A stretch of DNA of 64,000 nucleotides, taken from Siniperca chuatsi (Eukaryota > Chordata > Actinopteri > Centrarchiformes > Sinipercidae). The DNA is taken from the NCBI RefSeq assembly GCF_020085105.1, contig NC_058043.1:14727167-14791166 (forward strand). The letters run 5' to 3'. Under the pieces are notes generated by a model, which made no database searches, had not been told where the DNA came from, and was given only the letters and a program-made list of their open reading frames with translations. The position numbers and the translations under genes were made by a program. Numbering within the stretch: position 1 is the stretch's first letter; every line of letters starts with the position of its first letter. Shown in pieces: positions 29,539 to 40,635 of this stretch.

Positions 29539-31596
29539 TACACTATGTAAAATTTCCAATTGTATTGTTTTAATAGTTATTAAAACAGATTTTAGGTAAA
29601 TGCGCGTTCCTTTGTTGACTTACTTAGAGAACATACCAAATGGCTATACTGTTGATACACTGGAGAACCAGTTTAGGTTGTTGCTGAATCACTAACTTCT
29701 ATTGCAGCTGCCAAAGTTGTTCAGTTGTCTGCTGTTGCCGAAGAACCGGGTCCAGAGGAACTTGCACCAGTAACTGAAGACCACAGTCACTTTATAGAGG
29801 AGAAAGAATCAATTCAGGAGAAACTCATTCCAATTGTTGCAGGAGAAGCAGCTCCATCTCCTGAGGAATCACCTGCTGAAGAAGACATGTCAATTATTGC
29901 AACAGAACCAGAATCGGTTTTCATCGGAGATCAGGTCTCTGATGATGCTGATGAAGCTGTATCTCAGGAATCAGCACCTCAGGAGCCTTTGGCTGCAGCT
30001 CCACAGGAATCTTCAGAGGAGGAAACTATCCCTGTAGCAGCTTCCTTTGCAGAGGCATCTCCAGATGAAACTACAGAAGAAGTTGCCCCAGCTGTTGCTG
30101 TAGAGAGAGAGTCTCAAGAACAGCATTATGTGGAGGATCCAGCTCCAGAAGCATCGATCCCAGCCATTCCTTTAGAAGCTTCAGAAGATGAAGCTCCAGA
30201 GGAAAATGCAAAAGAAGAAACTGCTGTTGTTGTAGAGAATGCTGTAGAAAATGAATCCCCAGAACGGCATTGTCTGGAGGATCCAGCTCTTGCAGAGGAA
30301 ACAGCACCAGAGGAGTTAGCCCCAGAAGAAACTGCTGTTATCATTCCTGTGGAACCTGCTGAACCAGAGCTGGATCAAGAGGAACAAGAGGAAACAGTCC
30401 CTATCATTTCTTCAGAAACAAAAGAAAAGGAAGGTCCAGAGGAACCTGCGAAAGAAGATGAAGCACTTTCCACAGTAGTCCTGGAAGAACATGCTAAAAT
30501 GGACCCTGCTACTAATGAAGAACCTCTTCCCAGTACATTAGAAGAAGAGGTATGTGTTACCCTTGTCCCTACAGAACTTGAGACAGAGGAGGCAGGTCAA
30601 GGGGAACCTGCTGCAGAGGAAACAGCACCAGAGGAGTCAGCCCCAGAAGAACCTGCTGAACAGGAGCTGGATCAAGAAGAACAAGAGGAAACAGTCCCTA
30701 TCATTTCTTCAGAAACAAAAGAAGAGGAAGCTCCAGAGGAACATGCGAAAGAAGAAGCAGTTGCCCCAGTAGTCCTGGAAGAACATGCTAAAGAAGAGGA
30801 AGAGGAATCTATTGTCCTTGTCCATGCAGAACTTGACACAGAAGAAGAAGATCAAGAGGAAGCGGCTGCAGAGGAAACAGCACCAGCCCCAGAAAAACCT
30901 GCTGTCACTGTTCTTGTGGAACCTAATAGTGAGGAACCAGCTCCAGAAGACCCAATCCACATCATTCGCCTGGAAGATCTAGATGAGGATGCTCCAGAGA
31001 TCTTACCTGAAGCCCCAGTTGAATCTGTCACAGCTCCTGCCCCAGCTGTCACTGATGCAGAGGCAGAAATTGTTCCTGCTCCTGTGGAAGGTGGTAATGG
31101 CACCAGCATCAAGACACACAGTGAAGATTTTACTGCTGCAGTTATATTGATAGAAGATGAACCTGTAGGTAAGAATCCAACTCTGAGCTATTTTTAAAAC
31201 CTTAAGTGTGTCTCTTTGTCACATTTGAAATGTTGTTCTCTATCATAGGTCTACTAACTAAAGTTATTTTTTTTCCTTGAACTATATTAAAAAATTCCAG
31301 AATGTAATTATTAACAATTATAGTGAAATTCAAAAAATAAGTGTGGAAAAAGCCTCAACTGATCTCTGGAGCACAAAGTGTTGTGAGGACATGTTTTTGC
31401 CTGCTTAAAAGCTCACAGGGAAAAAAGTTAAATATCACTGTATGTAGCAATTATAAGTGCTGATTTCACTAATGACAGTTTTGGTCTCCCAGCTCTAGTG
31501 AACAGAGGGACAGTGCTTGGTGCGGCATTCTTCACACTGATGTCTTTTATCACTATCGGATTTGTTGGGACGACTGTATCCAGGAAACTGCGCTGA
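28326..31596 (+). CDS. pdpn: podoplanin-like type I membrane protein with acidic repeat ectodomain
   Basis: Three exons, 28326-28398, 29708-31168 and 31493-31596, join in frame (phase 1 at both junctions) to give 545 residues. Seen: an N-terminal signal peptide (MFKASSLLLTLVLNVQLCSS, cleavage near SSA-P); about 490 residues dominated by Glu, Pro, Ala and Val with internal repeats; then a hydrophobic helix starting GTVLGAAFFTLMSF, with a GxxxG motif, and a short basic tail SRKLR. Reasons for podoplanin: the gene sits directly upstream of prdm2 in the same orientation, as in mammals; the start resembles human MWKVSALLFVLG; and human podoplanin also has a GxxxG helix containing IGFIG, then RKM, where this protein has IGFVG and RKL. 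Odd: human podoplanin is 162 residues and mucin-like (Ser/Thr-rich); this one is three times longer and acidic. An in-frame ATG at 28317 is an alternative start. If the name is wrong, it is an unnamed acidic membrane protein. Confidence 0.68.
28399..29707 (+). other. pdpn-like gene intron 1
   Basis: Very AT-rich, with a (TA)n microsatellite at 29503-29535. No exon seen. Confidence 0.65.
29708..31168 (+). CDS. pdpn: pdpn-like exon 2: Glu/Pro/Ala-rich ectodomain
   Basis: A single 1,461-bp exon (acceptor tattgcag, donor tgtag|gtaaga) encoding about 486 residues with no cysteine-rich or folded-domain signature. Recurrent units include EETAPEE, QELDQEEQEETVPIISSETK, VVLEEHAK and ERHCLEDPA/EQHYVEDPA. 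A unit starting at 30298 recurs at 30619, a 321-bp (107-residue) step. N-x-S/T sequons are few (NES, NGT). Other frames look open only because GAA/GCA/CCA codons repeat. Confidence 0.8.
31493..31596 (+). CDS. pdpn: pdpn-like exon 3: transmembrane helix and tail
   Basis: Encodes ALVNRGTVLGAAFFTLMSF, then ITIGFVGTTVSRKLR and TGA at 31594-31596. One hydrophobic span of about 22 residues is followed by a basic tail, as expected for a type I protein. The stop lies two bases before a good donor (aat|gtaagt, 31599); an acceptor at 31739 (ttgctttag) suggests a last exon that is purely 3'UTR. Confidence 0.78.
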
Positions 31597-32008
31597 ATGT
31601 AAGTGAGTACAACAGTGTCACCACATCTAATTTTCTTGAATCCATAATGAATGATTAAATGGTTTAGTATTCAAATCACTTCTTACAACATGGTCAAGAA
31701 CACTGTCTATAAATTTGCAATTATTTCTCTTGCTTTAGGACACTAAAGTAAAGATCAATTGATATATGGAATAGCTGTTTGATGACATATGGAGCCACTG
31801 AAGCACTAAGAAGAACGAGTTTCTCTGCATTGGATCTTTGTTTAAGTTCACTGAAGGAAATTCTCCAGTTTCTCCAAAGTTTGGACAGCCAGAAAGCCAC
31901 TATAATAATGGAAACCAGTGTTTGGGGAGGTATTACATTCTTCTACTTCAGTAAAAGCAGCGATACCGCAATATAAAAATACTCGTAGAAGTCCTATTCA
32001 TATTTTAC

Positions 32009-32383
32009 TTACAGGTTCAGTGTGTAAGATTTAGGGGGCTCTATTTTATATTATTTATAAGTATGTTTTCATTAGTGTATAATCAGAAAATAAGAATCAT
32101 TGTGTTTTCATTACCTTAGAATAAGCCCTTTTTATGTACAGAGGGAGCTGGTCCCCTTCCACGGAGGTCGCCATGTTACACTGCCATGTTTCTACAGTAG
32201 CTCAGAACGGACAAACCAAACACTGGCTCTAGATAGGGCCTTTCGCCTTTTCCCGAGTTTCACGACCATCGTAGTTTCTCTTACGCGCTTGGAAGGGGAG
32301 GGTGAGGCGAGCGGTATTGAAATGGTTGCTAACTACAATTTCACCGCTAAATGCTACTAAATCCTACACACTAGACCTTTAAG
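32009..32383. mobile_element. MITE (cagtgtgtaagatttag / ctaaatcctacacactag family)
   Basis: Left end caggttcagtgtgtaagatt and right end aatcctacacactagacctt are inverted repeats of about 23 bp with few mismatches. Internal landmarks such as gcgccttggaag-type cggcg motifs and ggacaaaccaaacactggct match a widespread teleost MITE. Confidence 0.8.
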
Positions 32384-32430
32384 TAGAAATATGTTAGTAT
32401 CATCAGCAAAATATGCTTTAGGTATCAAAG

Positions 32431-32717
32431 TAGAAAAGGTTTCAGTCGTAGTCATCTGGACAATGTTTTCAAATTCAAGACGTTTCGGCTCCCATCCGGA
32501 AGTCATTCTCAATTGTCATTCTCAATTGTGAATCCTCCCTGAGGGCAGGGCTTAAGCAACCAAGAGTAGCTTAAATTTCTGAGTTCTTGAACCATTTTCA
32601 CAATTGAGAATGACTTCCAGATGGGAGCCGAAACGTCTTGAATTTAAAAACATTACACTACGATTGAAACCTTTTCTACAATGGAACACTCCTGTACAAA
32701 TGAGGGACTACACCATC
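32431..32717. mobile_element. 287-bp foldback element with 13-bp flanking direct repeats
   Basis: Arms gtagaaaaggtttcagtcgt (32430 on) and attgaaaccttttctac (to 32679) are inverted, as are the inner blocks gacgtttcggctcccatc and gatgggagccgaaacgtc. The direct repeat TTAGGTATCAAAG occurs at 32418-32430 and 32718-32730. Confidence 0.7.
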
Positions 32718-33683
32718 TTAGGTATCAAAGGTAACAATATTCATTCATTAGCAGAATGGCCCCTGATGCATTAATGTGTAAGCAGCATTTTCCTGTTGGC
32801 TGAGGTGGAGCTAATATTAGGCTACCTACTTTGTATACTTTTGGGTAGATTAAAGGTTGACATTCAGTGTGTCTCACCAAAATACATTGTGTGTACCCTT
32901 GAGGTCTAACAAACGTGTTGAGTGCATTTCATCCTCATAAAACATTTGCAAAGTTGATTTTATGAATATTTTAAATCCTATATTGTTTCCATGTTTACAT
33001 GCTTGCAGTCATCTTCTTCACTTCCTTTGCTGGCACATTTCCACTTCTTCCTCACTTCTAACCAGTGGCAGGAATGTGTATCGCCTTGCCCGTGTCCTCA
33101 TGCACCAACACAATACGAACAAAACAAGGTCCCACTTGTGAAAACATCGCTCCATGGCGCTTATAGTGGTCAAAAGCTCCAGAGGGTACCTTTAATCTAT
33201 GCCAATGCATCAATTTTTACAGGCTGATCATAGGTTTTGTAAAATAAAGGTGTCAAATAAATGCAGTGGAGTACAAAAATACAACATTATGCTGCAGTAT
33301 TGTAGCATAATGGAAATACCCAGTATAAGTACTTGCACATTGCACTTAAGTACAATTTCCACCTCTTAAACTGTGTCTTGACCTAATGTAAGCTGTGGAA
33401 TGGCTATTATAAGTAGATTATTAGCTACTGGAGACACTGATAACATACTAGTATAACAGGTATAGCAGTTTATGATAAATGTGAGCATGTGACCAACCTT
33501 ACTAAAGAGGATAGTCTATGCCCTATGGAATGTAATGTGTATTTGATAGCAAGCGTGTTTTGATTTTGAAACGTATGGATGATGATGCACTTGCAACTTT
33601 ACTTGTTGAGTTTTGTTATTGCGGATCATTAAAGTAATGGTCAGTGCAGATATACTAAATATTTTCTTTTTTGTGGTTGTTCA

Positions 33684-33922
33684 ATTCAATTCAATTTTAT
33701 TTATATAGCGCCAATTCATAACAGAAGTTATCTCATTGCGCTTTTCCTATAGAGCAGGTCTAGACCGTACTCTTTATATTATTAATTACAGAGACCCAAC
33801 AAATCCCACCATGAGCAAGCATTTGGCGACAGTGGCAAGAAAAAACTTCCTTTTAACAGGCAGAAACCTTGGACAGAACCAGACTCAATGGTGGGTGGCC
33901 ATCCGCCGCTGCCGTGTTAGGT

Positions 33923-33926
<4 letters not shown>
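33684..33926. repeat. abundant teleost interspersed repeat (ttatttatatagcgcc family)
   Basis: Starts caattcaattttatttatat and includes tagagcaggtctagaccgta and aaaaaacttccttttaacag, landmarks of one of the most common fish repeats. It is followed directly by a GA microsatellite. Confidence 0.75.

Positions 33927-33927
<1 letters not shown>

Positions 33928-33974
<47 letters not shown>
33928..33974. repeat. (GA)n microsatellite
   Basis: 23 GA units at the end of the preceding interspersed repeat. Confidence 0.95.
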
Positions 33975-33977
<3 letters not shown>

Positions 33978-35440
33978 GGGTTTGGGGGAAGGGGATAGGG
34001 TTAGGGAGGCACAATGCAAAGACCATGTAGAATTTTTTATAGTAGAAAAGTAATTGTAGTGTTAATATTAATACATTAATAATAATAGGAATGACAGCTA
34101 TAGGAAGAATAATGTCAGCATCAGTAACAGAGCCAATAACAACAACTGTAGTAGCAGTTGTCAAGCAGGAACAAGGGGGCAGCAAATGAAAGCGACAGAA
34201 GGAGAGAGGAGAGAAACGAGAAAGCACAGAACTACGGGAGAGAGAAGATGTTAAGTTAGTAACATGCAGTAATGGTATAAAAATGCATACAGATAGAGAG
34301 GGAGAGAAGGAGAGAGGAAAGAGGCGCATCATGGGAAGTCTCCCTGCAGTCTAGGCCTATAGCAGCATAACTAAGGGATGGTTCAGGACTCACCCAGGCC
34401 GGCCCTAACTATAAGCTTTATCAAAGAGGAAAGTCTTAAGCCTACTCTTAAATGTGGAGATGGTGTCTACCTCCTGAACCCATACTGGGACCTGATTCCA
34501 CAGAAGAGGAGCTTGATAACTTCAATCAAGCCTTGTCACAAAATGTTCTTTACGTACAATATGTACATTTCTGTTGGCCTCATGGCTCATACATACAGTC
34601 CAGTCCACCACATGCATGAAAAAGCACACGCTTTCTACATGCTGTTTAAGAGCCAAGTAGGCCTATCACTTTTCCTGCTCAGTCATGCAGTATGAGACGG
34701 AGGGCTGTTCTATCAATCAAACTTTGGCATGCTGCAGTACCAGCTATATGTTCACAGCTCACCCTGCACACAGTAAATATTTTTAGGATGGTGAGGGGGA
34801 CATGTTGTTCCAAATGAAAGCTTTAAACTGTGTTCTGTTTTAAAACTGCACCCAAGTACAGCAAACATATCCCATTGTAATTGTTGCATGCTTTTAATTG
34901 CACTTGTTTGAGCCTGTATGAAATAAATAAATACATTTTTAGAACAAATTTAGGGCAGGCAGTATGACTTTTGCATACTTTAGAAGCCTAGGTAATTCAG
35001 CTATTAGTTAAGCTTTTATTTATTCAGGAGTTGTCAGTGAGATCAAAATGTCTTGTATAAGATTGATCTAAGAACAAATTACATATATATCACAAGAAGA
35101 TAAATCAGTTACATAAAGCAGCCATCACACACACTAACACATTAACATTAATAACATTAAAACAATGACAAATATCATTTAAAATATAAACAAGTAAAGC
35201 TTTATATAAGAAGTATATATAAAGACATATTTTTTGATTCAAGTTTTTAATATTTATGTGAACTTTGATCTACCTGTGATACTCATGGTCTCCTTTCAGA
35301 TCTTCATGTCCATAAACATATAAATACATAAGAAAGTGAAAAAGTGCTCTTTGTACTTATATCTCCTAGTAGTGCTGAATATACGAGGACATTTTCAGTT
35401 TCTTTTGGTGGAATCTAAATATTTCTCTTGTTAATGTTTA

Positions 35441-35847
35441 AAGGATAGATTCACAGTTTTTCAAGTTTGTTTTAAAACAGCAGTCAGGTGCCCATATGAA
35501 CATTTTTCTTGCTGTAATCATCCCTCCTGTTCAAACTGTCCATTAAAAGATCCCTTCCTTATGTGCTTCTAATGTAAGTCAAGGGTGACAAAATATTGAT
35601 TTGTCTAACTCAGACTGCTGAAGCTTCATATTAGCTTCAGATAAACCTTTGAATACATTTTTGCACAAACCGAGGGCTGTGGAGTTTGTCCCCCATCAAT
35701 TACATTGAAAGCGCATTAAGAAGATCTTCTAATGGCTAGTATGAACAGGAGGAATTACTAGATCAAGTGAAACCTCAGTGTCTGAATGTTCACATGTGCA
35801 CCTGACTATTGTTTTAAGACAGATTTGAAAAATTGCGAACCTATCCT
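35441..35847. mobile_element. MITE (ggatagattcacagtttttc family)
   Basis: Left end aaggatagattcacagtttt then tcaagt; right end gatttgaaaaattgcgaacc then tatcc. They are inverted repeats of about 24 bp with three mismatches. The interior is AT-rich and non-coding. Confidence 0.7.
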
Positions 35848-37321
35848 GTATGATATGTTCAAGAACACTAGTAGTTGATGGACATCCTCACATGGGAGAT
35901 GATGAGTTACAGCTCTCATAAAAAAGCAGGAGGACCTGTGACAGCTGTCAGTCTGGTGGACATGGGAAAGTCATCAGGGTGGAGCAGGGGTGGAGGAATT
36001 TGGCATTGCTTTAGCAGCAGGGGTGAAAGCTTGTGAAAAGGGGGACAGGAATCAGCACATCTGGTTGATAGATGCTTTAAGCACTGAGGTTACAGACATT
36101 ACAGACGCAGATCAGGTACATGACTGGTCCACAATGTGATTCCTCTTGTGTAAGAGCATTACTGGGATATTTTGGAATGAATAGAAATGGAAAACTCCAA
36201 AAAGGAGATGTAATTAATATAAAAACCCTGGCAGAGTACCGTCAGGTGTACTGAATGCCAGACTTGCAGAGTAAAAACTTGCCAACTATGTGTCCTGATG
36301 TGGCATGAAGTCACGCCTTAAGAAGGTGTAACACAGATCCTTTTATAATTATTAACAGGAAGATTGGTGTTACATTTTTTTCCTGCAAGGTTTATGTAAG
36401 AAAGCACAGCTTAAATAGATACAGAGACACTTTGTTGCATGATTGCTACTGTTCAGCAGGCAGAGAGCATTTTAACTCAATTGTTACAACTCAGCCAATT
36501 CTTTCTTGTCAGTTGTAGTGCTGCGCTGACAGCTATACATTCATGGCATAAATTACTTGTGTATTAATCCTGTTCTAACTAGTTCTCAAATCTCCAGGCA
36601 TAGACTTCAATCTGAGCAAGGCACAACCTGGTTATGGTAGCACAGCAGCCTCTAGTGGCCACAGACATTACCTGTAAATTAATGATAGCAGTCATGATTA
36701 CCAAGCATGTACCCTTTGAGAACCAATATGACTACTGTATGTAGGAACTGAAGTAACAAGATATCCAAACAGGAACTGTATGCTACTGAAGCTTACTCAG
36801 GTTTCAACACCTGCACGCTTAAGAGAACAGAAGCCACACACACGTGGACACCTGAGAAGAAGCGTTATAGTTGCCATTATTGTCTTTAGACTAATTAATG
36901 TAAATCCTGTTTTGTTTGAGCTGTTTTCATGTGCCATGTAATTAGAGCAATTAGAATAATTTCTTGTTTTCTCTATTGAGGCAATATGACAATATATAAG
37001 ATATAAATTTAGTGTTTGTATCATGGCAACTACAGTACCCCTTTCATATCTGTGGATCTAGGCCTTTGTGGACAATTTGCAGGACTGTTTTAGGACATTA
37101 CTGGACTTTGATAAGATTTTTGAATCAACGGGATGAAAGACTTTACTTTGTCAGGTATTTAATTAACCATAACAGGCATTCCTATCTGTTTATTTTACCC
37201 ATTAACAGGTCTTCAATAGATTTTTATAGAAAATGTAGACTGCTATAAGATATATATATATATATCAAAAGTGTGATATAAAATTTCATACACTGATAGA
37301 GGATTTTAGAAAAGAACATAC

Positions 37322-37744
37322 ACATACACTCAGTTGCCAATTTATTAGGCACACCTAGCTAAAACTAATTCAGTCTAATACAAAAGTCCTGCAATAAATC
37401 CTGCCTTCATGAAGGTTATAATGCTCAGTTTTTGGTGAAACTTTTGGAGGATGTATAGTTTGCGATACTGCTGAATTGTATTGCGTTATATTTTGTCCAC
37501 TGGCATTTGAGGGTCAGTAAAATAACAGAAACAAGTCTCTGTATTACACAATACAATTCAACAGCACCACAAACTACATCTTCCAAAATGACCATAAAGT
37601 TGAATCAACACCTCTCTAAAACTGTTTCAACAAAAACTGAACATTATAACCTTCAGTAAGGTAGGATTTATTGCTGGATTGTTGTATTAGATTGCATTAG
37701 TTTTTAGCTAGATGTACCTAATAAACTGGCAACTGAGTGAATGT
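37322..37744. mobile_element. MITE with long inverted ends (actcagttgccaatttattagg family)
   Basis: Left acatacactcagttgccaat then ttattaggcaca and right tgtacctaataaactggcaac then tgagtgaatgt are inverted over more than 30 bp. A second internal inverted pair lies in 37440-37600 (aattgtattgcg / acaatacaatt). Confidence 0.8.
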
Positions 37745-38429
37745 AGCATTTGAAAAAACTGACACTGAAACTTTGATATCATCTCTACTCACATGAAAGT
37801 AACTGCATGTTGCAACATCTCCTTGCAAAATAGTTATTTTTCAGAAAACACGTCATCTTTTCTTCATTGTCACCAAATTTCAGGGGCTGAATTCATGACC
37901 TTGATCAATAGATGGTACCAACTGTGTTTTAAATGTTTTATTGTTTTGGTTTGGTTTAATATATGTAGGCCTACTTAGGACTCTGGAAAGCAGCACTGAT
38001 ACTAAGTGAATTATCATAGTGAAATAAAAGTAAATCTATTTGAATCATACCAAAACATAGTGTTTATGCAGCATCTTTCAGACTATCCACTCATTTATTT
38101 TGAATACTTTTAGTTATCAATTGTCAGGTGTTAAAAAATATGAACAAAAACAATTCACCAACAAATAATAACACAGCAGCAACTCGCCAAGCATTTAATA
38201 TAAAAACATTAGAGTTGAGGACAAATAACACTGAAATGTGTTTGCATTTGCCTGCTTATCTCTGCACAGATGGCACCAGCCTACAGGCCCATTATGCTCA
38301 CAGATGAATCTAAGCAAGGTACTTAATTGGCATGGTTTCATGTGAGGCTGCAGTGTGGACAGGACTTGAGGAGACCAGGAAGCCTTGTCGTCTACAAAAA
38401 CCTCCTTTCTGAACATTATTGTCCCATCG

Positions 38430-38454
38430 TTGTGTGTGTGTGTGTGTGTGTGTG
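38430..38454. repeat. (TG)n microsatellite upstream of the prdm2 first exon
   Basis: 12 TG units directly 5' of the candidate first exon. Confidence 0.9.
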
Positions 38455-38606
38455 TACACGGGTCTGACAGACTGCCTCTCCCAACTACACTACACCACGA
38501 TCCGAGTTACAGAAGAGGCTTTCGACTCAATCCTCCATCCGCCATTTTCAGCAGATAGAAAACAGGTAGAGCACAAAAATCACAAGTCCCCGGTCAAATA
38601 AAGCAG
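38455..38606 (+). promoter_or_regulatory. prdm2: candidate prdm2 first (non-coding) exon and promoter edge
   Basis: The segment ends in a near-perfect donor, aagcag|gtaagt (38607), and contains CCGCCATTTT (38539-38548), the YY1 consensus often found just downstream of transcription starts. Local CpG content is higher than in the flanks (cacgatccgag, ttcgactc, cccggtc). A TG repeat lies immediately upstream (38430-38454). The transcription start itself is not visible; an alternative donor is aaacag|gtagag near 38563. Confidence 0.5.
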
Positions 38607-40313
38607 GTAAGTGCGCGTATGAGTAGCCTAAACCCAAAAACCAGCCTACGGCAGGCAACATTAAGGGAGAGAAAAAAGGCTCCAACCACCTTACTGCGGC
38701 CAGCATCGGGAAGAATAAAGAGAGCGGACGGTTTGCCTACAAGGGTAACAATAAACTGCATCCTTCAGGCGCTGTACGGTTTATATATCCGTTCATTTTA
38801 TTTGTCTTTTTCAACTTTTTCTTTATGAACAGATGCATAACGCTTTTAAATCCGCTTTACGCACACACATGTGCACACACACAAACATTGAAATCTCTCA
38901 ATTTGTTGCTTGAACTTCAGCTAGAAGGGATTTAAAAATGTCTGATCACAAGTCCAGCACCAGCGGACCATATTAAGAAAAGAAAAAATCCAGTGAACCT
39001 AAATGAACTGGCCAGTAAAAAGTTAATGCATTTTATCCTTTATGTTAAAGAGGATGTTAAAGCTTGAGCACCACAAATCTATAGACAGTAAGGTTTATTG
39101 TCTGAGCTTCGTCATTTATCTGCCCTATCTGCCTTTTAGGATGATATAACATCATCATTAAGTCAAGTAAGAGTCGTTAAGGTCAAAAGACCTGCTGTGT
39201 GGACTATGTGCAATATTTTGTTGTTAATGAATTTAGTGTGATGTGTGAGCTTAGCCCCACAACACATGGGTCAGCTCATTGTGCTCCTGAACAATTGGCT
39301 TTTCTGCCAGTTGGGACAAAAAGCAAGTTACTAAAGCATAGTTAAAGTATCTGTGATGGACACATTTGACAAATCAGTATTTCCATAAATGCAAGAAAGC
39401 GTTAAGTTGACTTGTTGATAAAGAGAAAATGTATTGACTTCTCTGATAATGGATTTAATCGTTTGAGTCCTTTTCTAAGCAACATTCAACAGATTCTCAA
39501 ATGTGAGGATTTGAGGCTTTTCTCTCTTTTATGCCATTGATAACTGAATATCTTATCTATCACATAGATTTTAAAAACTTGAACGAATAAATTATGTCTA
39601 TGCCTGCTGTAAAACCACACAGATCATCTGGCAATCATGACTTTCATCCAGAATTTCACATCTCGTGCTGTAACTTACACAACATGCATTTAGGCAAAAA
39701 TCTAAAGGATCTGCATGGTTGTCAGTCTTATTAAAGATTTTAAGACCTTTAGCCCTGCCAGAATGATGTTGTGCTTAGCTTATCTCAGTTTTTTAGACAT
39801 TTTTATAGGTAAATCTGTTTTTAATGATTAATCCTGAAAATAATCTGCAAACTAATTCACAATGAAAGTAATTATCAGTTGCAGCCCTAAATGCAGGCTG
39901 CATTAATTCAAAGGCTACACTTCTTATTTGCTGTAATTATGAAGGGGCTTCAAACTAAATCAAACTGGTTTTTATCACAGGCTAATTAGGGAGAGGGAAA
40001 TATCTTCAATATGCTGTCATTAAATTTGCAGGTCACAACTTTTATGAAGTCCATGTTCCGGCAAACAGGCAAGGCACTCTCTTGTCATGATCTTGGGCCA
40101 ACCAGGACCGCTATGGAAAAAAGTCATAGTAAATGTTGTTTTTATCTGGTGTCATGTTTCACTTTTATGCAAAAAAACCTCAACACAAAAGCTGTATTAG
40201 ACAGCTGATGTGTTGCCCTCACTGAGATGCAGTTTGTAATGAATTCACTGTGACAACATCCATTCAAGTGTGCTGCTGCTTTTATAATCACTCACTTTAC
40301 TCTGTATTTTCAG
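38607..40313 (+). other. prdm2: prdm2 intron 1 (inferred)
   Basis: Contains a diverged copy of the aatcgattag palindromic repeat (about 39445-39888). No exon seen other than the 5'UTR exon that follows. Confidence 0.45.
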
Positions 40314-40376
40314 TTCATGTGATGATGCTTCATTAAGACTTGGTGCCCACTGTCTTGTGGAAAGCTACCTGAACAG
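40314..40376 (+). other. prdm2: candidate prdm2 5'UTR exon with start-stop uORF
   Basis: A 63-bp segment framed by acceptor gtattttcag and donor gaacag|gtaaaa, 141 bp upstream of the first coding exon. It holds ATGTGA (40317-40322), a start codon immediately followed by a stop, overlapping ATGATGCTTCATTAA (40322-40336). An exon is inferred from the paired splice sites only. Confidence 0.45.
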
Positions 40377-40520
40377 GTAAAATATCTACTTATTGCAACC
40401 TGTAAACTTATGATATTATCTACTGATGTTCAACATGTCCTGCATAGTTATCTTTGATCTATTCACAGGGTTTTGATGCTTTTTGGTAACAAAAATTTAA
40501 TTTTTCATGTATTGTAGATC

Positions 40521-40635
40521 ATGGCTATTAGTGGAGGGACAGTGGAAACTCTGGATGAAATTCCAGCTCATGTGTGGAGGGGTTTGCCTGACTGTTTGAG
40601 TCTTAGACCTTCTGCTATAAATCAAAGCCGCATTG
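40521..40635 (+). CDS. prdm2: prdm2 exon: start codon and N-terminus
   Basis: Exon from 40518 (acceptor tattgtag), ATG at 40521, donor cattg|gtgagt, phase 1. Encodes MAISGGTVETLDEIPAHVWR, then GLPDCLSLRPSAINQSRI, aligning with human ETLAEVPEHVLRGLPEEVRL. Confidence 0.93.

Larger units (their letters stand above)
31740..33650 (+). other. possible pdpn-like 3'UTR exon and repeat-rich downstream region
   Basis: Starts at the acceptor ending at 31739. It has no coding sequence and is filled largely by a MITE (32009-32383) and a foldback element (32431-32717). Weak poly(A) candidates are AATAAA at 33243-33248 and ATTAAA near 33629. The transcript end cannot be fixed from sequence alone. Confidence 0.35.
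33975..38429. other. intergenic region upstream of prdm2
   Basis: No gene recognised. It holds two MITEs (35441-35847 and 37322-37744) and a purine-rich stretch at 34180-34330. Confidence 0.6.

Noticed and set aside
29834..31112. Overlapping + and - ORFs across the acidic ectodomain exon
   Set aside because: Produced by GAA/GCA/CCA codon periodicity; only one frame joins the signal-peptide and transmembrane exons.
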